Source: Saprospiraceae bacterium | Lineage (GTDB): Bacteria > Bacteroidota > Bacteroidia > Chitinophagales > Saprospiraceae | DNA length: 46,203 bases | Assembly: GCA_020630735.1 (NCBI GenBank) | Contig: JAHDIP010000016.1 | Location: 2,220-48,422, forward strand | Direction: 5' to 3' | Part shown: in pieces, positions 17,295-24,211 of the stretch | Position numbering within the stretch: position 1 is the first letter of the stretch | Layout: the number at the start of each line of letters is the position of its first letter | Notes under the pieces: model-generated | Databases searched by the model: none | The model's input: the letters and a program-made list of their open reading frames with translations, nothing else | Told to the model about the DNA's origin: nothing | Position numbers and translations under genes: made by a program

Positions 17295-18419
17295 ATGGAT
17301 ACAATAACAAAAACAACTGTTGATACATCGAAAGATTCGTTTCCATTAAATGGAACGGATTATATTGAATTTTATGTAGCGAATGCGAAACAGTCATCAT
17401 TTTATTATCAGATGGCCTTTGGTTATTCCTTAGTCGCTTATCGTGGTCCTGAAACGGGATGTTTCGATACTGTTTCTTATGTTTTGCAACAAGATAAAAT
17501 TCGCTTGGTACTTACTTCTGCCTTGACGCCTGATCATGAAGTAGCAAAACATGTACTAAAACATGGTGATGGTGTAAAAGTATTAGCACTTTGGGTAGAT
17601 GATGCTAATTATTCTTACAATAAAGCAATCGAACGAGGCGCCGAATCGGTAAAAGGATTGGAGACTTTAACAGATGACAATGGAGAAGTCAAGATAGCGT
17701 CAATTAAAACCTATGGTGAAACGATTCATACCTTTGTAGAACGTAGCAATTACAATGGAGCTTTTATGCCTGGCTTTGAAGCAAGAGAAGGCATCGCACC
17801 AGCCAAATCTGTTGGATTAAAATACGTTGATCATTGTGTTGGTAATGTGGAATTAGGCGACATGAATAAATGGGTCAAATTTTACCAAGATGTAATGGGC
17901 TTCAAATTATTAATCACATTTGATGATAAAGATATTTCTACAAAGTATACAGCTTTAATGAGTAAAGTAGTTTCTAATGGAAATGGCTATGTGAAGTTTC
18001 CTATCAATGAACCTGCTAAAGGATTAAAAAAATCGCAAATTGAGGAATACATTGATTTTTATGGTGGAGCAGGTGTACAACATATTGCAATAGCTACTGA
18101 CGATATCATTTTCACTGTTGATCAACTAAGAAAAAATGGAATTGATTTTCTATATGTTCCTGATGACTACTATGATACAGTAACTGACCGAGTAGGTGCA
18201 ATAGATGAAGATTTGGAAGAGTTGAAGCGACTCAATATCCTTATTGATAGAGATGAAGAGGGCTACTTGTTACAGATATTCACAAAACCTGTACAAGACC
18301 GACCTACGGTATTTTACGAAATTATTCAACGAAAGGGAGCGAAGTCTTTTGGCAAGGGTAATTTTAAAGCCCTCTTTGAGGCGATAGAAAGAGAGCAAGA
18401 AAGAAGAGGAACCTTATAA
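17295..18419 (+). CDS. hppD: 4-hydroxyphenylpyruvate dioxygenase
   Basis: This enzyme converts 4-hydroxyphenylpyruvate to homogentisate, the substrate of HmgA encoded just upstream. The 374-residue protein has two vicinal-oxygen-chelate modules. The Fe(II) ligands are the His in KYVDHCVGNV, the His in GVQHIAIATDD and the Glu in TVFYEIIQRKG. The C-terminal GNFKALFEAIEREQERRGTL is the typical family ending that closes over the active site. Length is normal. Order (regulator, second step, first step) and spacing indicate an operon ended by the hairpin at 18442. Fumarylacetoacetase and maleylacetoacetate isomerase are not in the window. Confidence 0.96.
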   Translation: MDTITKTTVDTSKDSFPLNGTDYIEFYVANAKQSSFYYQMAFGYSLVAYRGPETGCFDTVSYVLQQDKIRLVLTSALTPDHEVAKHVLKHGDGVKVLALWVDDANYSYNKAIERGAESVKGLETLTDDNGEVKIASIKTYGETIHTFVERSNYNGAFMPGFEAREGIAPAKSVGLKYVDHCVGNVELGDMNKWVKFYQDVMGFKLLITFDDKDISTKYTALMSKVVSNGNGYVKFPINEPAKGLKKSQIEEYIDFYGGAGVQHIAIATDDIIFTVDQLRKNGIDFLYVPDDYYDTVTDRVGAIDEDLEELKRLNILIDRDEEGYLLQIFTKPVQDRPTVFYEIIQRKGAKSFGKGNFKALFEAIEREQERRGTL

Positions 18420-18441
18420 GGACCTCCCTAATTAATTTTTG

Positions 18442-18478
18442 AAAGAGCTTGTAGTATGAATACTACAAGCTCTTTTCA
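18442..18478 (+). terminator. Terminator of the tyrosine-degradation operon, possibly bidirectional
   Basis: AAAGAGCTTGTAGTAT (18442-18457) and ATACTACAAGCTCTTT (18460-18475) are perfect 16-bp arms followed by TTC. It begins 23 bp past the hppD stop. Read leftward the same hairpin lies just beyond the small peptide ORF, so it may end that transcript too. Confidence 0.85.
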
Positions 18479-18490
18479 TTTGAAGCCAGA

Positions 18491-18580
18491 TTAACAACCC
18501 GTTACTTCAATTTTTACATCTTCATCTAAACTTGGTAATGCTAAATGCGCCTTGAGATTATTTTTTTTAGTGTCTCTCAT
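18491..18580 (-). CDS. Candidate small peptide ending in Gly-Cys (29 aa)
   Basis: On the minus strand an ATG at 18580 opens 29 codons ending at TAA 18493-18491. The peptide begins MRDTKKNNLKAH, has a middle ALPSLDED and ends VKIEVTGC. A basic start, an Ala/Leu/Pro stretch, an acidic patch and a terminal Gly-Cys resemble the layout of a short leader or modified-peptide precursor, but I recognise no named family. It lies 147 bp downstream of the 502-residue gene on the same strand and just ahead of a strong hairpin at 18442-18475. No convincing promoter was found; TATCATTG about 40 bp upstream is a weak -7 candidate. No maturation enzyme is visible nearby. It could be a chance frame. Confidence 0.4.
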   Translation of the reverse strand: MRDTKKNNLKAHLALPSLDEDVKIEVTGC

Positions 18581-18622
18581 TTGTGTGTGTATGTTTTTGG
18601 TTAAAAAATAGCCTTAATCGCA

Positions 18623-18649
18623 ATGATATGAACTTTTTTTCATATTCAT
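18623..18649. repeat. Inverted repeat between the 502-aa gene and the peptide ORF
   Basis: ATGATATGAA (18623-18632) and TTCATATTCAT (18639-18649) pair over 10 bp with one bulged base. It lies 80-105 bp past the leftward stop at 18728, and could be a weak terminator of the 502-residue gene or part of the leader of the small peptide. It lacks a U-tract on the minus strand. Confidence 0.35.
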
Positions 18650-18727
18650 TACCCTAAGAGTGTTAAATTTTTAATTGTGCAGTCATTGTTGGGTATAGAT
18701 AAAAATTTCAATAATATTGATTAGCTA

Positions 18728-20236
18728 TTATATGTCTACTTTTTGATCTCTGTTCCGTTCTGAAAATTGCTTTTCAAGAATTACAGCATTCAACCAATCA
18801 TCTAAAACGAATTCTTTGGCAATGTTATATACAGGATCATTTTTAAATTGTTCTATATTTTCTTTAAAAGCTTTTGCCAAAGCAGATCTATCTGCTTTAT
18901 TAGTTTTGGTAAGATCATTGAAAAAGTTCACGGTTTCTTTGTAAAATAAAGAAGTATTCTCTTCTTTTTTCAACTTCCGTTTCAATGAACTTAACTGGTT
19001 TTGTATAAGATCATAATCTTTCGTTTCGAAATGGCTGATCAATTCCAATAATTCAAAAAACTGAATATAACCTGTATCTACTATTTGGTTTGAAGCAAAT
19101 AAACGACGCAAATAAAATTGTACTCGTTGAGCATCACCTAAAACTAAGTGGGTGATCGTAAAGTAAATATGAGTTAGTATCGTTACAAACTCTTCTTCTT
19201 GCTGATAAACTTCAATTTGTTTTTTGAACTTATGTTCAAGGTTTTCGCAAATGAACTCAAAATTATTCTGAATAAAATTATACTTCGTTTCTAAGTAGTA
19301 TACAAAGATTAGGTTGCGCTCTAAATATGGCGAATCGTTTGCTAAATCTTTGACTTTTTCTATTCCTTCTTCTAGCTCTTCATATTTCCCCAATTCCAAG
19401 CAGCAAAAAATATAGTTGTAAAGTGCTGCCCAGTAAAATTGTGTTTGATTGGTCCGAATATCTTTATTGTTATTGAACAGATCTATCGTTTTCTTTCTAT
19501 AATCATATTCGAGTGTAGATTCTTCTTCTAGTACACTATACAATTTTGCCAAAGAAGTATTTAAATAGTATTGTTCTTTAAATGAGAGCTCTTTATCTTT
19601 CGTTTTCAGAAGTTCATCATTTAATATCTTTTTCAATGCTTCTTTTTCCGACTGGTCGAATTGCTGTGTTAATTCGTTGTTGATCTTATTACTTAGTGTG
19701 AAACTAATTTCTTGGAGTTTTAGTAACCGAGTAATCGTTTCTACATTCTCGTTCATTTCGTCAAAGATCGTTTCTCGAGTGTCATCATCATTTATGCTAT
19801 AAAACCGCTTGAGATGTAACTCTATGAAAAGAATCGGAAAGAAATAACTACTTTCTTGGTATTTCAAACATAATTCTTTTGTCTTTTTTAATCGTTTATC
19901 AGCAAGACTATATAGCTTTTTTTCGATTAAAATATCTATTTCCTCAAGCCCTATACGTATACTAGATACCACACTTTTTTTGCTGTGATATGAGGTCAGG
20001 CTTTTCAGAAGAAGATCCGTTAGTTGAACCTTATAAACCTTTAGATTTTTTGATAGTTTTGATTTAGAAAAGTGTTTTTTTACGATATCTTCATCATAAA
20101 AATCGAGAGAATTAATATAATCAAACAGGGCGGTTGCCAATCCCTTCTCAGAAGAGTAATGACGTTTAAAGTACCTCTTTTCAGAAGCAGTCATAGAACG
20201 GATTAACTGAAAAATGTTATCAGTAGGTAATTTCAT
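18728..20236 (-). CDS. Helical-repeat protein of unknown function (502 aa)
   Basis: The protein is soluble, lysine- and glutamate-rich and almost wholly alpha-helical, with TPR-like spacing of helices in the middle (for example YYLNTSLAKLYSVLEEES and YWAALYNYIFCCLELGKYEELEEG). Its N-terminus NIFQLIRSMTASEKRYFKRH is a recognisable signature of a family of roughly 500-residue uncharacterised Bacteroidota proteins, often in several copies per genome. It has no signal peptide, TM helix or catalytic motif. It may be a scaffold. It is transcribed leftward, away from the 0.87-kb non-coding region; the candidate 29-residue peptide is the next feature downstream. Confidence 0.75.
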   Translation of the reverse strand: MKLPTDNIFQLIRSMTASEKRYFKRHYSSEKGLATALFDYINSLDFYDEDIVKKHFSKSKLSKNLKVYKVQLTDLLLKSLTSYHSKKSVVSSIRIGLEEIDILIEKKLYSLADKRLKKTKELCLKYQESSYFFPILFIELHLKRFYSINDDDTRETIFDEMNENVETITRLLKLQEISFTLSNKINNELTQQFDQSEKEALKKILNDELLKTKDKELSFKEQYYLNTSLAKLYSVLEEESTLEYDYRKKTIDLFNNNKDIRTNQTQFYWAALYNYIFCCLELGKYEELEEGIEKVKDLANDSPYLERNLIFVYYLETKYNFIQNNFEFICENLEHKFKKQIEVYQQEEEFVTILTHIYFTITHLVLGDAQRVQFYLRRLFASNQIVDTGYIQFFELLELISHFETKDYDLIQNQLSSLKRKLKKEENTSLFYKETVNFFNDLTKTNKADRSALAKAFKENIEQFKNDPVYNIAKEFVLDDWLNAVILEKQFSERNRDQKVDI

Positions 20237-20559
20237 GAGATTAAAACATATAATATTCCGAAATCTAGCGCAATACTCCTTGGTCGAAAATAGGATTTTC
20301 TGCTGTCAAGAATCAAGAATATTTTATTACTATTAAATATCAAAAACGACATTGCACTTAAAGATTAGGCAATAAAATTACGACCTAATTTTTACAAAAA
20401 GGCAATACGCTTTTGTTTTGTGATATGTACTAATTAATAAATAACGTGTTTTTTAAGAAACACTTTTATATCAATAAATTGGCAAGGAAATGAATTGTTG
20501 AAATGATTTAATGCTTATGTTTTAAAAGTTTACATAAAACATAATAAGCTTAAACTATT

Positions 20560-20567
20560 TACTTTTG
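20560..20567 (+). promoter_or_regulatory. -7 box within the non-coding region
   Basis: TACTTTTG is an exact match to TAnnTTTG. It is a candidate start for a rightward transcript of about 530 nt ending at the 21082-21111 terminator. No TTTG lies at the ideal distance upstream. Confidence 0.3.
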
Positions 20568-20943
20568 TTTTAAGGGGTTTGTTGCGTAAATCTAATAAGT
20601 AAAATCTATATAAAAGAATAAATATAAGATAAAAACTTTAAAAAATGTATTTTGACTTTTTTTTTTTACAAGCGTCTATAAAACGGTGACAAACGACAAG
20701 TGTTTTGTTAGCTTTATATGAAAAAGTCAAAAATATGCTAAAAACCCTTATATCTCAACGTTTTTAGAATAATTAACTTACCCAAAAAAATGATTTTCAA
20801 ATAAAATAATATTGTAGTATCTATGTATTATTCTCATTATAGATCCCCAATCCTTGTGAATCTTACAATATTTAAATAGGGTGTTAAGTAATAGACAAGA
20901 TTTTGACTATTACTAAAAAGTACTATAATCACTAATTACTTTC

Positions 20944-20967
20944 ATTTTATGATGTGTATCATAAAAT
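20944..20967. repeat. Perfect 10-bp inverted repeat in the non-coding region
   Basis: ATTTTATGAT and ATCATAAAAT flank a GTGT loop. In RNA this is a stable AT-rich hairpin; in DNA it is a 24-bp palindrome suited to a dimeric regulator. Confidence 0.5.
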
Positions 20968-21081
20968 ATAAGCTTTTGAAGGTCTCGTTCAAAAAGTGAC
21001 ATTCATTTACATCCAAGCACTTATTAGTTAGAATAAGATATATAAAAACTTTCTGTTTTGTTGTTATTTTCTATAGGGCAA

Positions 21082-21111
21082 GTCCACTCTTTTTGAGTGG
21101 ACCTTTTTTTA
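21082..21111 (+). terminator. Orphan rightward intrinsic terminator
   Basis: GTCCACTC (21082-21089), loop TTTTT, GAGTGGAC (21095-21102), then CTTTTTTTAG. The U-tract is on the plus-strand side. On the minus strand, where it follows the DUF2007 gene, the stem is followed by TTGCCC, so leftward use is poor. Confidence 0.8.
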
Positions 21112-21555
21112 GAAAGGATCGAATGTAGATGCCCATCCAATTGCTCTAACAAAAGCCCTAATTACGATCAGAATAGATATTGTAATAATGGCCATATACC
21201 AATAAGGATTCGTCATACCATTCTTTTGCTCATAAACTTTTTTCTCATAAGCAATTTCATCATGGTCTGCATCATGAAACGATTGTTCTAGGTGCAAAAT
21301 AGAAAGAGGATCTTCTAATTTTTCGATTATTTTTGTAGAAACTTCCAGGTCAACAGCTTTTACATGTAAGCCAATTCCTCCATTGGCAAAGGGAAATGCT
21401 GTAGAGGCGTTTGTATTTGAAAGAAAACTAGGAATACCTACTTCTTTGAGTCGGGCAACGCAAAGCCAGGCTTCATGCTCTGTACAAAAGTATTTGAGCG
21501 TAACGATTTTAAACTCTTTTGGGCTAGTATAGTCTACATCATACTTCTTGTTCAT
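21109..21555 (-). CDS. DUF2007-domain membrane protein (149 aa)
   Basis: I start at the ATG at 21555 (MNKKYDVDYTSPKEF). An earlier in-frame ATG at 21660 exists, but it lies inside the stem of the hairpin that follows ferritin, and the extra 35 residues look non-coding. The N-terminal half matches the DUF2007 putative signal-transducing fold: FKIVTLKYFCTEHEAWLCVARLKEVGIPSFLSN, then FPFANGGIGLHVKAVDLEVS. A single C-terminal helix at about residues 118-135 (YWYMAIITISILIVIRAF) anchors it in the membrane. Its role is unknown. It lies downstream of ferritin on the same strand, separated by a terminator-like hairpin. Confidence 0.8.
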   Translation of the reverse strand: MNKKYDVDYTSPKEFKIVTLKYFCTEHEAWLCVARLKEVGIPSFLSNTNASTAFPFANGGIGLHVKAVDLEVSTKIIEKLEDPLSILHLEQSFHDADHDEIAYEKKVYEQKNGMTNPYWYMAIITISILIVIRAFVRAIGWASTFDPF

Positions 21556-21629
21556 AGTATTTATGTTCTTAATATGTTCTTTTTTTAGGATTATTCGATC
21601 TTGAAAATAAGAAAATAGAACTAAACGAC

Positions 21630-21668
21630 AAAGGCATTTGCCATATTTAACTAATGACAAATGCCTTT
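21630..21668 (-). terminator. Hairpin after ferritin
   Basis: AAAGGCATTTG (21630-21640) and CAAATGCCTTT (21658-21668) are perfect 11-bp arms with a 17-nt loop. On the minus strand it begins 40 bp after the ferritin stop. It lacks a strong U-tract, so termination may be partial. Confidence 0.6.
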
Positions 21669-21707
21669 TATATGTGTAGGTCGAGACCTCAAAATTCGCA
21701 AAAAAAT

Positions 21708-22241
21708 CTAAGCCTCTGCTTCGTTTTCTGCTGCTCCTGCCGCCATTTCTGCTTCATTTACTTTTTTGATTTCATTGTCAATAAAGTATAAATTTTGAGG
21801 ACCATCTCCAATTAATTTAATACGATCTAGTATAGAACGCATCAGAGCCTCTTCTTCTCGTTGTTCCTCTACATACCATTGTAAGAAATTTAAGGTGCCA
21901 TAGTCATCTACTTCGTAACATAGCGCAACAAGTTCATTGATTGATTTAGTTACTTTTTGCTCATGTGTATACACTTGCTTAAACATTTCTTGAACAGACT
22001 TGAATTTAGCAGGCGGTTTTTTTACAGCAGGAACTATTGCATGACCATCAACATCGCTGATATAGTGAAAAATTCGAAGCATATGTGCTCGTTCTTCGTC
22101 AGATTGTCGATGCATAAATTGAGCGCAACCATCTAATCCCTCATTGTCACACCATGAAGCCATTGATAAATATAAAAACGAAGCATATCCTTCTAGCTCT
22201 ATCTGCCTATTCAGTGCAGTCTCCATTTTTTTTGTTAACAT
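21708..22241 (-). CDS. ftnA: Ferritin, bacterial non-haem iron-storage protein
   Basis: This 177-residue four-helix-bundle protein has a complete ferroxidase centre: Glu17, Glu50 and His53 (DEERAH), Glu94, and Gln127 with Glu126 and Glu130 (EEQREEE), matching E. coli FtnA numbering. It oxidises Fe(II) and stores Fe(III) in a 24-mer shell. The C-terminus is a short Glu/Ala tail (AAGAAENEAEA). An AAAGGA sequence lies 9 bp before the ATG, an unusually good Shine-Dalgarno match for this window, suggesting strong translation. No Fur-box-like palindrome was identified upstream. Confidence 0.96.
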   Translation of the reverse strand: MLTKKMETALNRQIELEGYASFLYLSMASWCDNEGLDGCAQFMHRQSDEERAHMLRIFHYISDVDGHAIVPAVKKPPAKFKSVQEMFKQVYTHEQKVTKSINELVALCYEVDDYGTLNFLQWYVEEQREEEALMRSILDRIKLIGDGPQNLYFIDNEIKKVNEAEMAAGAAENEAEA

Positions 22242-22532
22242 AATTAATTCCTTTAATTTTTTAAGTTTTACAATTTTATTGAATTAAGCTGATAAATGAA
22301 AGCATATAAAAAGCAAGCGTGTTATATTTTTTCTTTTCTTAAACACATAACAATTACAAAGGCCTGATAAACAGAATATTATCATTTTTCGTTCTTATTT
22401 AGTCTGATTACAAACTACCTTAATCATAGTAGAACGAACTCATTCTACAAGAAAAATATTCCAGTAATTCTATCTGACTTACAATCATCTAACTTAACAG
22501 AATAAAACGCTTTAGGGAGGTAAAAGGTTCAA

Positions 22533-23837
22533 TTATTTTAAAAAGAAAGAGATGGCAAAAGCGATAACTGCGATAATAAAACCATACATAAATATCCCAT
22601 AGCAAATGCGCAGATAACGATATTTTTTTGCCAAAACAATTCCGAGGTAATACAAGTCTCTTGTCATAGAACTATAAAGAAAATCATTATCCTTTATCAT
22701 TTCTGTCATCCCCCAATGAAAATCTTGAAGTGGCATATTATAAAAATTACCGAAGAAGAGCAGATTGGAACGTTTGTTTTTAATATCTTCTCTTGTAAAT
22801 TTCCCTTCAGTGATCTTTGGTCGTGTCGATAGGGTAGCAAAGATAATAGCAAAAAGGCAAACAAATAAAAGGATAATCGTAGGTATAATTAAATTAGGAT
22901 GATCTTCGAAACGAGGGACTAAAGTAGATAAAGTGATAGATATAATAATAGCATTGATAGAAAGCATGATGTTTGCCTTATTGTCGGCAATCGAGCTAAG
23001 GTTGACATGAGTACGATAAGTTGTTCTGTACATCGTCTCGACACCTCGCCCTAAGCTAATTTGCTTCAGATTTAAATCTTTTTCTTTACTTGTACGCTTT
23101 TGTGTTTTTCCTTTTTTCTTCGATGACTTTTTCTTATCCAGCTTTGCCATTTCATTGACGGTCATTACCTCATAAGGGTTTAGGCGCAGTCGCTGTTTTT
23201 TCAATTGCTTGATGTGTTTTACTTTTCGTTTATCATACATCTGCCGTGCTACACCAGTATGGTATTGATGATTGGTTATAAAACCCATTTCAAAATCAAC
23301 CCACTCTTGTTCATTCATTACCACATTTTTAGCTAATGTCAATTCTTGGCGAACTTTGCTGCATCTGTCCCAGTATATTTTTTTTCCTAGATGACTAAGA
23401 TCTGCATCACAAATAATTTCTTGTAAAAGATTGACAGGAGTCTGTGGCATTTTAGTAACCAGAATACAACCCACTACTTTTTCTAAATCTTCGGCAGGAT
23501 AAGCATGTTTGGACAAAAAATCTCGTGCATATTTTGCACTTCGACTTTCATGGTCTTGTGGTCCTTTATCATAGCCTGTGTCATGAAACCAAGCAGCAAG
23601 GCTCAAGATTTCTTGTTCTTTTACGCTTAGTTCGTATTTATTTCCAATTTCTTTTACGGCCTCTACGACATTCAACGTATGATCAATATTATGATAAGCA
23701 TACTTATCAGGTACTTGCTCTGTAATGTAATTAGAGACATAAGCTTCTACATCAAGTAATAATGAATTTTCGACCACCATATTAGGTTTTACTTTTTGAG
23801 GCCTTAAATTATTAAATTTTGAGGAGAATTGTGGCAT
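22533..23837 (-). CDS. HD-domain hydrolase fused to PycTM membrane effector domain
   Basis: This 434-residue protein has two parts. Residues 30-200 form an HD phosphohydrolase with His53 (HNIDHTLNV), the His85-Asp86 pair (WFHDTGYD) and a late Asp at 144/146 (CDADLSHLG). After a Lys-rich linker (about 205-255) comes a PycTM/DUF5706 region: the signature HVNLSSIADNKANIMLSIN leads into helices at about 290-306 and 317-336, then a cytoplasmic stretch and a helix at 413-432. PycTM is the membrane-disrupting effector of Pycsar antiphage systems, gated by cCMP or cUMP. HD-PycTM fusions occur in Bacteroidota without a known cyclase partner, and none is visible here. The HD part may cleave the activating nucleotide; that is inference. 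The gene is divergent from the HTH-alphaCTD gene. Confidence 0.85.
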   Translation of the reverse strand: MPQFSSKFNNLRPQKVKPNMVVENSLLLDVEAYVSNYITEQVPDKYAYHNIDHTLNVVEAVKEIGNKYELSVKEQEILSLAAWFHDTGYDKGPQDHESRSAKYARDFLSKHAYPAEDLEKVVGCILVTKMPQTPVNLLQEIICDADLSHLGKKIYWDRCSKVRQELTLAKNVVMNEQEWVDFEMGFITNHQYHTGVARQMYDKRKVKHIKQLKKQRLRLNPYEVMTVNEMAKLDKKKSSKKKGKTQKRTSKEKDLNLKQISLGRGVETMYRTTYRTHVNLSSIADNKANIMLSINAIIISITLSTLVPRFEDHPNLIIPTIILLFVCLFAIIFATLSTRPKITEGKFTREDIKNKRSNLLFFGNFYNMPLQDFHWGMTEMIKDNDFLYSSMTRDLYYLGIVLAKKYRYLRICYGIFMYGFIIAVIAFAISFFLK

Positions 23838-23950
23838 TATTATTTTCTAATTCCCATAACACCTTTAAAATAGTTTTTTTTCACAAAGACTAGTCTCAAA
23901 TATTAGAAGAGCATTTTATAAATAAAACACCTTCATTTTGTTTATGTATA

Positions 23951-23983
23951 ATGCTATCACTGATAAAAAAATACAGATAGCAT
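23951..23983. repeat. Inverted repeat in the divergent promoter region
   Basis: ATGCTATC (23951-23958) and GATAGCAT (23976-23983) are perfect inverted arms separated by 17 bp, placed roughly midway between the two divergent genes. It could be an operator or a leader hairpin. Confidence 0.45.
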
Positions 23984-24045
23984 CATTTCATAAAATGTAT
24001 TTTTCGAATCATATTACTCTTAGTTTTATCTTACAATCACTTTAT

Positions 24046-24074
24046 TTTGTACTTACTTCTGCATTATATTTTTC
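24046..24074 (+). promoter_or_regulatory. Candidate promoter of the HTH-alphaCTD gene
   Basis: TTTG at 24046-24049, a 17-bp spacer and TATTTTTC at 24067-24074 fit the Bacteroidota -33/-7 pattern with one mismatch. It implies a leader of about 130 nt. Confidence 0.35.
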
Positions 24075-24211
24075 GCAAATTGTATACTGTTACTGCTCCC
24101 CACCTCCATATGTAGACTAAATTATACGTTTTTTCGACACTTCTAAAATGTATAGCTAAATCTACCTTCTATCCCTTCTTTTATTTTTTTACTTCACAAC
24201 AACTATGAACA

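Larger units (their letters stand above)
20237..21081. other. Large AT-rich non-coding region, possible small-RNA locus
   Basis: About 845 bp contain no credible protein gene. The longest frames are short and AT-driven. Signals present are: a perfect -7 box TACTTTTG at 20560-20567 (plus strand, no clear -33 partner), a 10-bp perfect inverted repeat at 20944-20967, and a strong rightward terminator at 21082. No rightward protein gene precedes that terminator: the last plus-strand gene ended at 18419 with its own terminator. A non-coding RNA transcribed rightward from here is therefore plausible; its ends cannot be set from sequence alone. Confidence 0.45.
23838..24211. other. Divergent intergenic region between HD-PycTM and HTH-alphaCTD genes
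   Basis: These 374 bp contain no convincing gene; a 58-codon frame from about 23944 is AT-rich, starts weakly and resembles nothing. The region holds an 8-bp perfect inverted repeat at 23951-23983 and a candidate rightward promoter at 24046-24074. Leftward promoter boxes for the HD-PycTM gene were not found. Confidence 0.5.

Noticed and set aside
20233-20352. 39-codon minus-strand frame that overlaps the 502-residue gene start by ATGA
   Set aside because: The ATGA overlap looks like translational coupling, but the peptide (MSFLIFNSNKIF...) is AT-driven, resembles nothing and has no promoter of its own in front.
20902-20928. TTGACT...TATAAT resembling an E. coli sigma-70 promoter
   Set aside because: Spacer is only 15 bp and Bacteroidota primary sigma factors use TTTG/TAnnTTTG; such matches are frequent by chance in AT-rich DNA.
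21556-21660. 35-residue N-terminal extension of the DUF2007 protein
   Set aside because: Its ATG lies in the stem of the hairpin following ferritin, and the extension is not like the family; the ATG at 21555 is used.
23938-24120. 60-codon plus-strand frame in the HD-PycTM / HTH-alphaCTD intergenic region
   Set aside because: Begins at TTG, is Phe/Tyr/Ile-rich as expected from AT-rich DNA, and crosses the inverted repeat and likely promoter.
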